NCBI RefSeq assembly: GCF_030268685.1
Contig: NZ_BSRQ01000018.1
Coordinates: 124,001-188,000, forward strand
Direction: 5' to 3'
Length of the DNA stretch: 64,000 nt
DNA from: Microtetraspora sp. NBRC 13810
GTDB taxonomy: Bacteria; Actinomycetota; Actinomycetes; Streptosporangiales; Streptosporangiaceae
In this document: piece by piece, positions 33,758 to 42,453 of the stretch
How the letters are laid out: the number at the start of each line of letters is the position of its first letter
Numbering within the stretch: position 1 is the stretch's first letter
Translations under genes and position numbers: made by a program
The notes under the pieces: model-generated
Told to the model about the DNA's origin: nothing
Seen by the model: only the letters and a program-made list of their open reading frames with translations
Databases searched by the model: none

Positions 33758-35074
33758 ATGCGTGTGAGAACCGCACTTGCGGCCGCGGCGGCCGCGCTGG
33801 TCGCCCTGACCGCCGCCGCGTGTGGGTCGGGCGACGGAGGCGGTCAGGCCACGTCGAACGAGCCGGTCCGGCTGCAGTTCCTCAGCCTGGCCTGGCAGAA
33901 GGAGTCGATCGCCGCCAACAAGCAGCTGGTCGCCGAGTGGAACAACGCCAATCCGAACATCCAGGTCGAATACGTCCAGGGCAGCTGGGACAACGTCAAC
34001 GACCAGCTCGTCACCTCCTTCGAGGGCGGCGACCCGCCGGACGTCATCCACGACGACTCCCCGGCGCTGGCCGGCTTCGCCTCCCGCGGCTACCTGCTCG
34101 ACCTGACCCCGAAGCTGCCCGCCGAACTCAAGAGCGACATCCCCCAGCCCGCCTGGGACACCGTCACCTTCGGCGACGGCAGGGGCGGCCAGGGCGTGTA
34201 CGGCGTGCCGTTCCTCCAGGAGTCGCAGGTCATCATCGCCAACAAGAAGCTGCTGGAGGAGGCGAAGGTCCGCATCCCCACCCCGCAGGAGCCGTGGACC
34301 TGGGACGAGTTCGCCGAGATCGCCAAGAAGCTCACCAAGCCCGGCGACCGGTTCGGCGTCGCCTGGGGGATGAAGTCCCCGGTCAACCGGGTGCTCAACC
34401 TGGCGCTGAACTTCGGCGGCACCTTCTTCGCCACCGACGGCTCGGGGAAGACGACGGTCAAGGTGGGCCCGCAGGAGCGCGAGGTGCTCCAGCGGATCCA
34501 CGACCAGCTCTACACCGACAAGTCGGCCGACCCGTCCGCGCTCGGCATGGGCACCGCCGACCCGCTGCCCGGCTTCTACGCCGGCAAGTACGCCCTGCTG
34601 CCGGCCGGCGTCTACCTGCGCCAGCAGGTCGTCGAGCAGGCCCCCGAGGGCTTCGAGTGGATCACGCTGCCGCCGCTGAAGGGCACCACGTCCGAGCAGG
34701 GCGCCACCTCGCAGACGCTGTCCGTCGCGGCCGACAGCGAGCACCCGGACGAGGCGCTGAAGTTCATCTCCTTCTTCCTCAACGGCGCCAACCAGGCCAA
34801 GCTCGCCAAGGGCGACTGGCTGCTGCCGACCAGCGTCAAGGCCGCCGCCGACCCGTCCATCACCGGCACGGAGAACGGCTGGGACGTGGCCACCGCCTCC
34901 GCCAAGAACCTCGTCGTCGCCCCCTACCTGAAGGTGAACGGCTTCGACGAGTGGAAGAGCAAGGTCGCCACCCCGGTCCTGCAGGAGTACTTCGCCAACA
35001 AGATCACCCTGGACCAGGCGGCCACCCGTCTCGTCGACGAGGGCAACAAGGTCCTGGAGCGTTACGCGTCGTGA
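33758..35074 (+). CDS. extracellular solute-binding lipoprotein, sugar ABC type (family 1)
   Basis: This 438-residue lipoprotein captures the substrate outside the cell. It has an Ala-rich signal with lipobox TAAAC (Cys22), then a short Gly/Ser linker. The mature part has EWNNANPNIQVEYVQGSWD, GDPPDVIHDDSPALAGFASRG and GVPFLQESQVIIANKKLL (each read in parts), the usual pattern of family 1 binding proteins. TDGSG and DEALKFISFFLN appear later. ATG 33758 has GGGAG seven bases upstream. Its stop overlaps the first ADP-ribosylglycohydrolase gene by 4 bp, tying transport to hydrolysis. The ligand is unknown. Confidence 0.93.
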   Translation: MRVRTALAAAAAALVALTAAACGSGDGGGQATSNEPVRLQFLSLAWQKESIAANKQLVAEWNNANPNIQVEYVQGSWDNVNDQLVTSFEGGDPPDVIHDDSPALAGFASRGYLLDLTPKLPAELKSDIPQPAWDTVTFGDGRGGQGVYGVPFLQESQVIIANKKLLEEAKVRIPTPQEPWTWDEFAEIAKKLTKPGDRFGVAWGMKSPVNRVLNLALNFGGTFFATDGSGKTTVKVGPQEREVLQRIHDQLYTDKSADPSALGMGTADPLPGFYAGKYALLPAGVYLRQQVVEQAPEGFEWITLPPLKGTTSEQGATSQTLSVAADSEHPDEALKFISFFLNGANQAKLAKGDWLLPTSVKAAADPSITGTENGWDVATASAKNLVVAPYLKVNGFDEWKSKVATPVLQEYFANKITLDQAATRLVDEGNKVLERYAS

Positions 35075-36051
35075 GCATTCTTGACCGGGCCCGGGGGTGC
35101 CTGCTCGGCCTCGCGGCCGGCGACGCCCTCGGCCGCCCGGCGGAGAACCTCGAACCGGCGGAGATCGTCCGCCGGTGGGGCCGGCTGACCGAGATCGAAC
35201 CGGGCAAGGGCGGCACCGACGACACCGAGTACTCCATCTTCGCCGCGATGCTGCTCTCCCGGCACGGCTCCCGGCTCACCGCCGGCGACGTCGCCCGCGC
35301 CTACCGCGAGGAGGTCGTGCCGCTCGTCGAAGGGCCGATGCGCGGCGCCGGGTTCTCCGAGCTGGGCACCGTCCAGGCGTTGCGGCGCGGCCTGGAACCG
35401 CCGCTGACCGGTCGGTGGCACGAGCACGGCTGGTCGGACGGGCTGGCCATGCGGGCCGCGCCGTACGGGATCTTCGCCGCGGGCGAGCCCGGTGAGGCGG
35501 CGCGGCTGGTGGCCGCCGACGGCGCGGTGAGCCACAGCGGCGAAGGCGTCTACGGCGGGCAGGCGGTCGCGGCGGCGGTCGCCGCGGCCATGGCCGGCGC
35601 GGAGCCGGACGAGACGGTGGCCGCGGGCCTGGCCGCGATCCCCGAGGACTCCTGGACCTCCCGGTCGGTCCGCGCCGCCGCCGACATCGCGCGGCGGGCG
35701 GGCGGCGCGGAGGAACTGCACGACGCCGTGGTGGTCCGGCACTACCCGTGGACCGACCTCGCGCCCGAGGCGGTGGCGCTCGCGTTCGCCGCCTACCTGG
35801 CCGGCGGCGGGGACGTGGAGGAGTCCGTGGTCGCCGCCGCCAACCTGGGCAGGGACGCCGACACCACGGCCGCCATCGCCGGCGCCCTGTCCGGCGCCGG
35901 ACGCGGTGAGAGTGGCGTGCCCGCCCGCTGGGCACGGGAGATCGGGCCGGTCAGGGGCGCCTGCCTGCCCGTCGTCGCCGGCCGGCACGTGCTGGACGTG
36001 GCGGCGGAGCTGGTGGCGGCACGTGATCGGGAACGGCCGGAAGGAATCTGA
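35071..36051 (+). CDS. ADP-ribosylglycohydrolase family protein 1 (intact metal site)
   Basis: This 326-residue all-helical hydrolase of the ARH/DraG family contains GCLLGLAAGDALG at residues 9-21, the metal motif TDDT at 49-52 and the second metal motif GRDADTT with Asp262 and Asp264. These bind two magnesium ions in known members, which split the bond between ribose and a protein side chain or small molecule. The GTG start overlaps the binding-protein stop, so the protein is made together with the importer, suggesting an imported small glycoside as substrate rather than a modified protein. It is the shortest of four tandem paralogues. Confidence 0.9.
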   Translation: MSILDRARGCLLGLAAGDALGRPAENLEPAEIVRRWGRLTEIEPGKGGTDDTEYSIFAAMLLSRHGSRLTAGDVARAYREEVVPLVEGPMRGAGFSELGTVQALRRGLEPPLTGRWHEHGWSDGLAMRAAPYGIFAAGEPGEAARLVAADGAVSHSGEGVYGGQAVAAAVAAAMAGAEPDETVAAGLAAIPEDSWTSRSVRAAADIARRAGGAEELHDAVVVRHYPWTDLAPEAVALAFAAYLAGGGDVEESVVAAANLGRDADTTAAIAGALSGAGRGESGVPARWAREIGPVRGACLPVVAGRHVLDVAAELVAARDRERPEGI

Positions 36052-36058
36052 GCACACG

Positions 36059-37066
36059 ATGACATCGGGGGACAGGATTCGCGGCGCGTTCGTCGGGCTC
36101 GCCATCGGCGACGCCGCCGGATGGCCCGCGCAGCGGCACCGCTCCGGCCTGCACGCGCCGTGGAGCAGGCGGCTGCGCAGGGAGCTGGACGAGTTCGCGG
36201 AGAAGCACGCGCTGACCGCGCTGCCGGTGCCGTTCGCGCTGAACCAGCCGGTCGGGCCGCTGGCCACCGGGCCGTCCGACGACGCGGAGTGGCTCGCCTG
36301 GACCGCCGCGACCATCGGGCGGGACCGGGCGGAGGCGTTCGGCGAGCTGGCCGGCCGTACCGACCTGCGGGTGCGGATCTCGGTGCGCAGCGCGCTGGAC
36401 GGTCTCGCCGCCGGGCGCAGGCCGCCGGTGACCGGGCACGACAACCCGCACTTCTTCGACGACTCGGCGGCCGTGCGCGCGGTGGCCTTCGGCGCGGCCG
36501 GGCTGGACCCGCGCGCCGACGCCGAGGTGACCAACGCGGGCGACGGCGTGCTCGCGGCGCTGGCCGTCGCCGCGGCGGTCGGCACGGCCGTGCGCGGCGG
36601 CGACGCCGAGCAGGTGGCCGCCGCCGCGCTGGCCGAACTGCCCGCCTACACCGCGATCGGCACCGCGGCCAGGATCGCGCTGGACGTGGCGCGGGCCGCG
36701 GGCGACCCGTTCTCGGCCGTGCCGGAACTGGACGCCGCCCTGCTCGACCACGTCTACAGCTACGGCGTGGCGGCGGCGCGGACGGTGCCGGTCGCGCTGG
36801 CCCTGACCGTCGCCTCCGGCGGCCGGCTCGGCGCCGCCGTACCCGCCGCCGCCTGCCTGCCCGACCTCGCCGACTCCGCGCCCGCCCTGACCGGGGCGCT
36901 CACCGGGGCGATCGGCGGCTACGCGGCGCTGCCCGCCGCCTGGGCCGGGGCCGCCCGCACGCTGGCGGGCTGCTGCCTGCCCGACCTCGCCGGGACGGAC
37001 CTGCTCGCCCTGGCCGACGACCTCCGCCGACCAGCGAACGACGCCAAGAGTAGAGGAGAAGCATGA
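36059..37066 (+). CDS. ADP-ribosylglycohydrolase family protein 2 (degenerate metal site)
   Basis: This 335-residue paralogue starts with the family pattern IRGAFVGLAIGDAAGWPAQ but differs at the catalytic motifs. TDDT is replaced by SDDAE (73-77), and the C-terminal GRDADTT region reads LPDLADSAP (268-276), so one of the two C-terminal metal aspartates seems lost or shifted. It also has HFFDDSAAVR in the middle. It may be catalytically altered, or act as a partner of its neighbours. ATG 36059 follows the upstream stop by 7 bp with AAGGA in reach. Its end overlaps the next paralogue by 4 bp. Confidence 0.82.
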   Translation: MTSGDRIRGAFVGLAIGDAAGWPAQRHRSGLHAPWSRRLRRELDEFAEKHALTALPVPFALNQPVGPLATGPSDDAEWLAWTAATIGRDRAEAFGELAGRTDLRVRISVRSALDGLAAGRRPPVTGHDNPHFFDDSAAVRAVAFGAAGLDPRADAEVTNAGDGVLAALAVAAAVGTAVRGGDAEQVAAAALAELPAYTAIGTAARIALDVARAAGDPFSAVPELDAALLDHVYSYGVAAARTVPVALALTVASGGRLGAAVPAAACLPDLADSAPALTGALTGAIGGYAALPAAWAGAARTLAGCCLPDLAGTDLLALADDLRRPANDAKSRGEA

Positions 37067-38199
37067 CGCCGCTTGAGGACAAGGCCGCCGGCTGTCTGGC
37101 CGGGGCCGCGGTGGGGGACGCGCTCGGCGGTGCCACTGAGGGCTGGACCCCGGAACAGATCGGGCAACGGTACGGCGGGCGGGTCGAAGGCATCGTGCCG
37201 CCCTACCACGACGACTGGCGCAACGCCCGTCCCATCGCCCCGTACCACAAGGGCGACGGCCACGTCACCGACGACACCCTGATGACGCACGCCCTGGTCC
37301 GCGTCTACGAGCGCGCCGGCGGCCACCTGGACGCCTACGCGGTCGCCGAGCATCTCGTGCCGGAGATGATGGGCGAGAAGCGCTGGATCCCCGAGCTGGA
37401 GGCCGAGGCGCTGCCGCTGCACCGGGTGTTCCTGGCCGAGAAGTGGCTCGTGCTGCGCCTGCACTACGGGCACGTGGACCCGCGCGAGGCCGGCGTCGGC
37501 AACATCGTCAACTGCGGCGCGGCCATGTACATGGCCCCGGTGGGCGTGGTCAACGCCGCCGACCCGGACGCCGCCTACGCCGAGGCGATCGACGTCGCGG
37601 GCGCCCACCAGTCGAGCTACGGCCGGGAGGCCGCCGGGGTGCTCGCCGCCGCCGTCGCCGAGGCGATGCGCCCGGGAGCCACCGCCGAGACCGTGGTGGA
37701 GACCGCGCTGCGGCTCGCCCACGACGGGACCAGGGCCGCGATCGAGGCAGTGTGTGAGAAGGCCCGGGAGTTCGGCCATTGGGAGGGCTCCTTCGCCGGG
37801 CTGCGCGCCGCGATGGCGCCCTACGACACGGTCGCCGACACCTACCGGGACCAGGGGCTCGGCGCGCGCCGCCCGAGCAGGCTGCACAGCATCGAGGAAC
37901 TGCCGCTGGCGCTGGCGTTCCTGCTGATCGCCAAGGGCGACTACCGCGACACCGTGCTCGGCGGCACCAACTACGGCCGCGACGCCGACTCGATCGCCAG
38001 CATGGGCGGCGCCATCGCCGGCGCGCTCGGCGGCCTGGACGCGGTCCCCGCGGACTGGCGTTCCGACGTGGGCACCGCCAGCCGGCTCGACCTGGTGGCC
38101 CCCGGGCTCGCGCTGGCCGGGGTGGCGGCGCGGGTGCGCGCGGCCGACGCCCTGCGGCGGCGCGCGGCCGACGAGGCGTTCGGCGGGCTGCTGGCATGA
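37063..38199 (+). CDS. ADP-ribosylglycohydrolase family protein 3 (intact metal site)
   Basis: This 378-residue paralogue has KAAGCLAGAAVGDALGG at the N-terminus, TDDT at 69-72, a distinctive central VNCGAAMYMAPVGVVNAA, and GRDADSIASMGGAIAGALGG with Asp307 and Asp309. All metal ligands expected for the family are present. The region around residues 100-140 is longer than in paralogue 1 and may shape a different pocket. ATG 37063 has GAGGAGAAG upstream and overlaps the preceding stop. Confidence 0.9.
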   Translation: MTPLEDKAAGCLAGAAVGDALGGATEGWTPEQIGQRYGGRVEGIVPPYHDDWRNARPIAPYHKGDGHVTDDTLMTHALVRVYERAGGHLDAYAVAEHLVPEMMGEKRWIPELEAEALPLHRVFLAEKWLVLRLHYGHVDPREAGVGNIVNCGAAMYMAPVGVVNAADPDAAYAEAIDVAGAHQSSYGREAAGVLAAAVAEAMRPGATAETVVETALRLAHDGTRAAIEAVCEKAREFGHWEGSFAGLRAAMAPYDTVADTYRDQGLGARRPSRLHSIEELPLALAFLLIAKGDYRDTVLGGTNYGRDADSIASMGGAIAGALGGLDAVPADWRSDVGTASRLDLVAPGLALAGVAARVRAADALRRRAADEAFGGLLA

Positions 38200-39524
38200 T
38201 CAGGCTCACCTGGGTGCAGCCGGAGGACCTCGTCGGGCACGAACTGCGCCAGGCCGGCCAGGACGGCAGGGACGTCGCGGAGATCGCCGCCCGCTGGCGG
38301 GCGGCGGGCGGCCACGACGCGCCGCCGCGCGCCGGCGCCTCGCCCGCCCCCGCCGGACCGGCCCTCGCCGCGCTCGCCGAGGAGATCCTCGACGAACTCG
38401 CCGCGCTGGAGTCGCCCTTGGACGAGCCGTCGGACCTGGCGGACATCGTCGCCGCCTGCCCGCGATGGCCCTCCGGCTCCCGCAGGCCCGCGGACCCCGA
38501 CCGGATGCTCGGCGCCTGGCGGGGCCGGGCCGCCGGATGCGTGCTCGGCAAACCGGTGGAGAAGATCCCGCGCGCCGGGATCAGGGAGATCGCCGAGGCC
38601 ACCGGCAACTGGCCGGTCCGCGGCTGGTTCACCGCCGTGGGGCTGCCCGCCGAGGTCGCCGGGCGGTGGCCGTGGAACCGGCGCAGCGCGGCCACCTCCC
38701 TGGCCGAGAACATCGCGGGCGTGCCCGAGGACGACGACCTCAACTTCCCGCTCCTCGCCCTCGCCGTCCTGGAACGCCACGGGCGCGGCTTCGGCACCGA
38801 CGACGTCGCCCGGACGTGGCTGGACGAGCTGCCCGGCGGCCGGGTGTTCACCGCCGAGCGGATCGCCTACCGCAACCTGCTGGCCGGGCTCGAACCGCCC
38901 GCCACCGCCGTGCACCGCAACCCGTTCAGGGAGTGGATCGGCGCCCTGATCAGGGCCGACGTCTACGGCTGGGTCAACCCGGGTGACCCCGGCGCGGCGG
39001 CAGGGATGGCTTGGCGCGACGCCAGGCTCAGCCACACGGCCAACGGGATCTACGGCGCGATGTTCGCCGCCGCCATGTGCGCCGCCGCGCTGGTCGCCGC
39101 CGACGCCGAGGAGGTCGTCGCGGCCGGCCTGTCCGTAGTCCCCGAACGCTCCCGGCTCGCGGCGGCGGTACGGCACGCGGTGACGACCGCCCGCGCCGAG
39201 CCCGACTTCGAACGGGTCCTCGACGCCCTGCACGAACGGCACGCCGGGCTGCACTGGGTGCACACGGTCAACAACGCCGCCCTGGTCGCCGCCACGCTGG
39301 TGCACGCCCGGGGCGACTTCACCGCCGCGATCGCGGGCGCCGTCGCCGGCGGCTGGGACACCGACTCGGCCGGGGCCACCGCCGGCTCCGTGGCGGGGGC
39401 GCTCGCCGGGGCCGGGGCGATCCCGGAGCGGTGGGCCATGGAGAATCGACTGGCCAGCAGCATCACGGGATTCGACGGGATCGGGCTGGACGAGCTCGCC
39501 CGCCGTACCTTGGAGGTTCAGTGA
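38196..39524 (+). CDS. ADP-ribosylglycohydrolase family protein 4 (long, EDDD type)
   Basis: This 442-residue paralogue carries an extra N-terminal region of about 100 residues (IRLTWVQPEDLVGHELRQA and a helix-rich part) before the family start MLGAWRGRAAGCVLGKPVE. Its first metal motif is PEDDDLN (EDDD 178-181) in place of TDDT, as in the larger subgroup of the family, and the second is GWDTDSAGATAGS with Asp388 and Asp390. It is therefore a separate branch rather than a recent duplicate. Overlaps of 4 bp on both sides place it firmly in the operon. Confidence 0.88.
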   Translation: MIRLTWVQPEDLVGHELRQAGQDGRDVAEIAARWRAAGGHDAPPRAGASPAPAGPALAALAEEILDELAALESPLDEPSDLADIVAACPRWPSGSRRPADPDRMLGAWRGRAAGCVLGKPVEKIPRAGIREIAEATGNWPVRGWFTAVGLPAEVAGRWPWNRRSAATSLAENIAGVPEDDDLNFPLLALAVLERHGRGFGTDDVARTWLDELPGGRVFTAERIAYRNLLAGLEPPATAVHRNPFREWIGALIRADVYGWVNPGDPGAAAGMAWRDARLSHTANGIYGAMFAAAMCAAALVAADAEEVVAAGLSVVPERSRLAAAVRHAVTTARAEPDFERVLDALHERHAGLHWVHTVNNAALVAATLVHARGDFTAAIAGAVAGGWDTDSAGATAGSVAGALAGAGAIPERWAMENRLASSITGFDGIGLDELARRTLEVQ

Positions 39525-40405
39525 TCAGCGTATTCGGCAGCGCCAACATGGACCTGGTCGCCTACGTGGCCCAGGCCCCGGCGCTCGGCGAGACCGTCAC
39601 GGGGCGGGCGTTCCGCGCGATCCCCGGCGGCAAGGGGGCCAACCAGGCGGTGGCCGCCGCCCGCGCGGGCGGGTCCGTGCTGTTCCTGGGCGCGGTCGGC
39701 GACGACGCGTTCGGCCCCGAGCTGAGAGCCACGCTGGCCGGCGCCGGGGTCGACGTCACGCACCTGCGCACCGAGCCGGGCCCCTCCGGCATCGCGCACA
39801 TCGTCGTCGACGACCGGGGCGGCAACTCGATCATCGTGGTCCCCGGCGCGAACGGCGCCGTCACCGGCCCCACCGACGCCGGCGCCGAGGCGATCGGCCG
39901 CTCAGGCGCGCTGCTGCTCCAGCTCGAACTCCCGTTGGCGGCCGTGACCGAGGCGGCCCGCCGGGCGCGCACCGAGGTGATCCTCACCCCGGCGCCGGTC
40001 GTCCCGCTGCCCGGCGACCTGCTGGACGCGGTCACCCTCATCCTGCCCAACGAGCACGAGGCCGCCGCGATCACCGGCCGCAAGGACCCCGGGCAGGCCC
40101 TCGCCGAGCTGCTGGAACGGGTCCCCGAGGCGGTCATCACCCTCGGCGGCGAGGGCGCGCTGTACGGCGCGCGCGACGCCGCGCCGGTGCACGTGCCCGC
40201 CTTCGAGGTGCGCGCGGTGGACACCACCGCGGCGGGCGACACGTTCGCCGGGGCCCTCGCGGTGGCCCGCGAGGAGGGCCGCCCGCCCGCCGACGCCCTC
40301 CGCTTCGCCTCCGCCGCGGCGGCGCTGTCCGTGCAGCGCGAGGGGGCGAGCACCTCCATGCCGCTCCGCGCCGAGATCGACCGCTTCCTCGCGGAGCGGC
40401 CGTGA
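39521..40405 (+). CDS. rbsK: PfkB-family sugar kinase, ribokinase-like
   Basis: This 294-residue cytoplasmic kinase has the ribokinase N-terminal pattern VFGSANMDLVAYV and PGGKGANQAVAAARAG, an anion-hole motif DTTAAGDTFAGAL with catalytic Asp240, and NEHEA near residue 178. Ribokinase makes ribose 5-phosphate from ribose and ATP. Next to ribosyl-bond hydrolases this fits well: the sugar freed by hydrolysis would be captured and fed to the pentose phosphate pathway. Related kinases for other furanoses or nucleosides cannot be excluded. GTG 39521 overlaps the preceding stop. Confidence 0.85.
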   Translation: MISVFGSANMDLVAYVAQAPALGETVTGRAFRAIPGGKGANQAVAAARAGGSVLFLGAVGDDAFGPELRATLAGAGVDVTHLRTEPGPSGIAHIVVDDRGGNSIIVVPGANGAVTGPTDAGAEAIGRSGALLLQLELPLAAVTEAARRARTEVILTPAPVVPLPGDLLDAVTLILPNEHEAAAITGRKDPGQALAELLERVPEAVITLGGEGALYGARDAAPVHVPAFEVRAVDTTAAGDTFAGALAVAREEGRPPADALRFASAAAALSVQREGASTSMPLRAEIDRFLAERP

Positions 40406-41574
40406 AACCCCTCGAAGGCATCCGGGTCCTGGACCTCGCCACCCTCTTCGCGGGTCCCACCGCGGCCATGCTGCTCGGCGACTACGGCGCCGACGTGACC
40501 AAGGTGGAGCACCCGGCCAAACCGGACCCGGCACGCGGCCACGGCCCCGGCGGGCTGTGGTGGAAGCTGCTCGGCCGCAACAAGCGCGCGATCACCCTCG
40601 ACCTGTCCGCGCCCGAGGGCCAGGACCTGCTCGTCGAGCTGGTCAGGGACGCCGACGTGGTGATCGAGAACTTCCGCCCCGGCACCCTGGAACGCTGGAA
40701 CCTCTCCTACGAGCGCCTTTCCGAGGCCAACCCCGGCCTGGTCCTCGCCCGGGTGACCGGTTTCGGGCAGACCGGCCCGTACGCCCGCAGGCCCGGCTTC
40801 GGCACGCTGGCCGAGGCGATGAGCGGGTTCGCCGCGATGACCGGGGAGCCGGACGGGCCGCCGACGCTGCCGCCGTTCGGGCTGGCCGACGGCATCTGCG
40901 CGATCGCCACCGCCTACGCCGTGATGACCGCGCTGCGCGCCCGTGAGCACACCGGCAGGGGGCAGGTGGCCGACCTGTCGATCATCGAGCCCATCCTGAC
41001 CGTGCTCGGCGCGCAGCCGACCATCTACGACCGGCTGGGCGTCATCCCGCCGCGCACCGGCAACCGGTCGGTCAACAACGCGCCCCGCAACACCTACCGG
41101 TGCGCGGACGGCGCCTGGGTGGCGGTCTCGACCTCCGCCCAGAGCATCGCCGAACGGGTGATGCGCCTCGTCGGGCGGCCCGAGGTCGTGGCCGAGCCGT
41201 GGTTCGCCACCGGCGCCGGCCGCGCCGAGCACGCCGACGAGCTGGACGCGGCCGTGGCCGCCTGGGTGGCCGAACGGTCCAGGCAGGAGGTGCTCACCGC
41301 GTTCGAGGAGGCGCAGGCCGCGGTCGCGCCGGTCTACGACGTGCGCGACGTGCTGGCCGACCCGCAGCTCGCCGCGCTCGACGCGATCACCACCGTGTCC
41401 GACCCCGAGCTGGGCGACCTGCGCATGCAGAACGTGATGTTCCGGCTGTCCGGCACGCCGGGCGAGATCCGCTGGCCCGGCCGCCCGCACGGCGCCGACA
41501 CCGCCGAGGTCCTCGCCGGGCTCGGCCTCTCCCCGGCCAGGATCGCCGAGCTGCGCGAGAAGGGCGTCGTCTGA
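40402..41574 (+). CDS. family III CoA-transferase (CaiB/BaiF type)
   Basis: This 390-residue enzyme moves CoA between organic acids. It has LEGIRVLDLATLFAGPTAAMLLGDYGADVTKVE at the start (read in parts), RNKRAITLDL, DVVIENFRPGTLERW and the catalytic Asp191 in GQVADLSIIEP. Family members act on formate/oxalate, succinate/citramalate, mesaconate, malate or aromatic acids. It is followed at once by a CoA-ester lyase, a pairing known from citramalate, itaconate and malate pathways. I infer that it activates an acid released by the glycohydrolases. GTG 40402 overlaps the kinase stop. Confidence 0.9.
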   Translation: MKPLEGIRVLDLATLFAGPTAAMLLGDYGADVTKVEHPAKPDPARGHGPGGLWWKLLGRNKRAITLDLSAPEGQDLLVELVRDADVVIENFRPGTLERWNLSYERLSEANPGLVLARVTGFGQTGPYARRPGFGTLAEAMSGFAAMTGEPDGPPTLPPFGLADGICAIATAYAVMTALRAREHTGRGQVADLSIIEPILTVLGAQPTIYDRLGVIPPRTGNRSVNNAPRNTYRCADGAWVAVSTSAQSIAERVMRLVGRPEVVAEPWFATGAGRAEHADELDAAVAAWVAERSRQEVLTAFEEAQAAVAPVYDVRDVLADPQLAALDAITTVSDPELGDLRMQNVMFRLSGTPGEIRWPGRPHGADTAEVLAGLGLSPARIAELREKGVV

Positions 41575-42383
41575 TGCTCACCCTGCTCTACGTGCCCGCC
41601 GACCGGCCCGACCGGGTGGCCAAGGCGCTCGCCACCGCCGCCGACGTGGTGATCGTCGACCTGGAGGACGCGGTCGCCGACGACGCCAAGGACCGGGCCA
41701 GGGAGAACACCGCCGCGCTGCTCGCCTCCGGGGTGTCCCGCCCGCTGCAGATCCGGATCAACGACCCGCGCGGCCCGTACGGCGCCGCCGACCTCGACGA
41801 GCTGGCCCCCTACCTCGCCCTGACCGAGGGGGTGCGGCTGCCCAAGGTGGAGTCGGCGGCGGAACTCGCCGGCGTCGCCGGAGCGGTGCCGGGCGCGCGG
41901 CTGCACCCGCTGCTGGAGTCGGCGCTCGGCGTGGAGCGGGCCTTCGAGATCGCGACCGCCTCGCCGGCCGTGGCGAGCGTCGGGCTCGGCGAGGCCGACC
42001 TGCGGGCCGACCTGCGGGTGAGCGACGAGGCGGGGCTCGCCTGGGTCCGGTCGCGGATCGTCGTCGCCGCCCGCGCGGCCGGCCTGCCGGCGCCGGTCCA
42101 GTCCGCCTACGCCGACGTGCGCGACCTCGACGGGCTGGCCGCCTCCTGCGCGGCGGGCCGGGCGCTGGGGTTCCGCGGCAGGACCGCGATCCATCCCGCC
42201 CAGCTCCCGGTGATCGCCGCCGCCTTCCGGCCCACCGAGGAGGAGGTGGCGCGGGCCCGCGAGGTCATGTCCCTGGCCGGGGCCGGCGCCGCCGCGCTGC
42301 CCGACGGCCGGTTCGTGGACGCGGCGATCGTCCGCCAGGCCGAGGAGGTCCTGGCCGACGCCGGGCGATCCGTACCCGGCTGA
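41574..42383 (+). CDS. HpcH/HpaI aldolase / citrate lyase beta-like CoA-ester lyase
   Basis: This 269-residue TIM-barrel lyase has LLYVPADRPDRVAKAL at the start, VIVDLEDAV (metal-binding region), RINDPRG, LPKVESAAEL, HPLLESALGV and GLGEADLRADL. Such enzymes cleave malyl-, citramalyl- or methylmalyl-CoA to an acyl-CoA and glyoxylate or pyruvate. It shares one base (TGATG) with the CoA-transferase stop and is the last gene of the operon. Together they would turn an activated hydroxy acid into central metabolites. The exact substrate is not deducible. Confidence 0.88.
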   Translation: MLTLLYVPADRPDRVAKALATAADVVIVDLEDAVADDAKDRARENTAALLASGVSRPLQIRINDPRGPYGAADLDELAPYLALTEGVRLPKVESAAELAGVAGAVPGARLHPLLESALGVERAFEIATASPAVASVGLGEADLRADLRVSDEAGLAWVRSRIVVAARAAGLPAPVQSAYADVRDLDGLAASCAAGRALGFRGRTAIHPAQLPVIAAAFRPTEEEVARAREVMSLAGAGAAALPDGRFVDAAIVRQAEEVLADAGRSVPG

Positions 42384-42453
42384 TGTCCTGGAGTGAGATT
42401 TAGATGTCAAGTCCGGCGTGTGGTGAGATGGCGGACACGGTAGCGTTCCGGGT

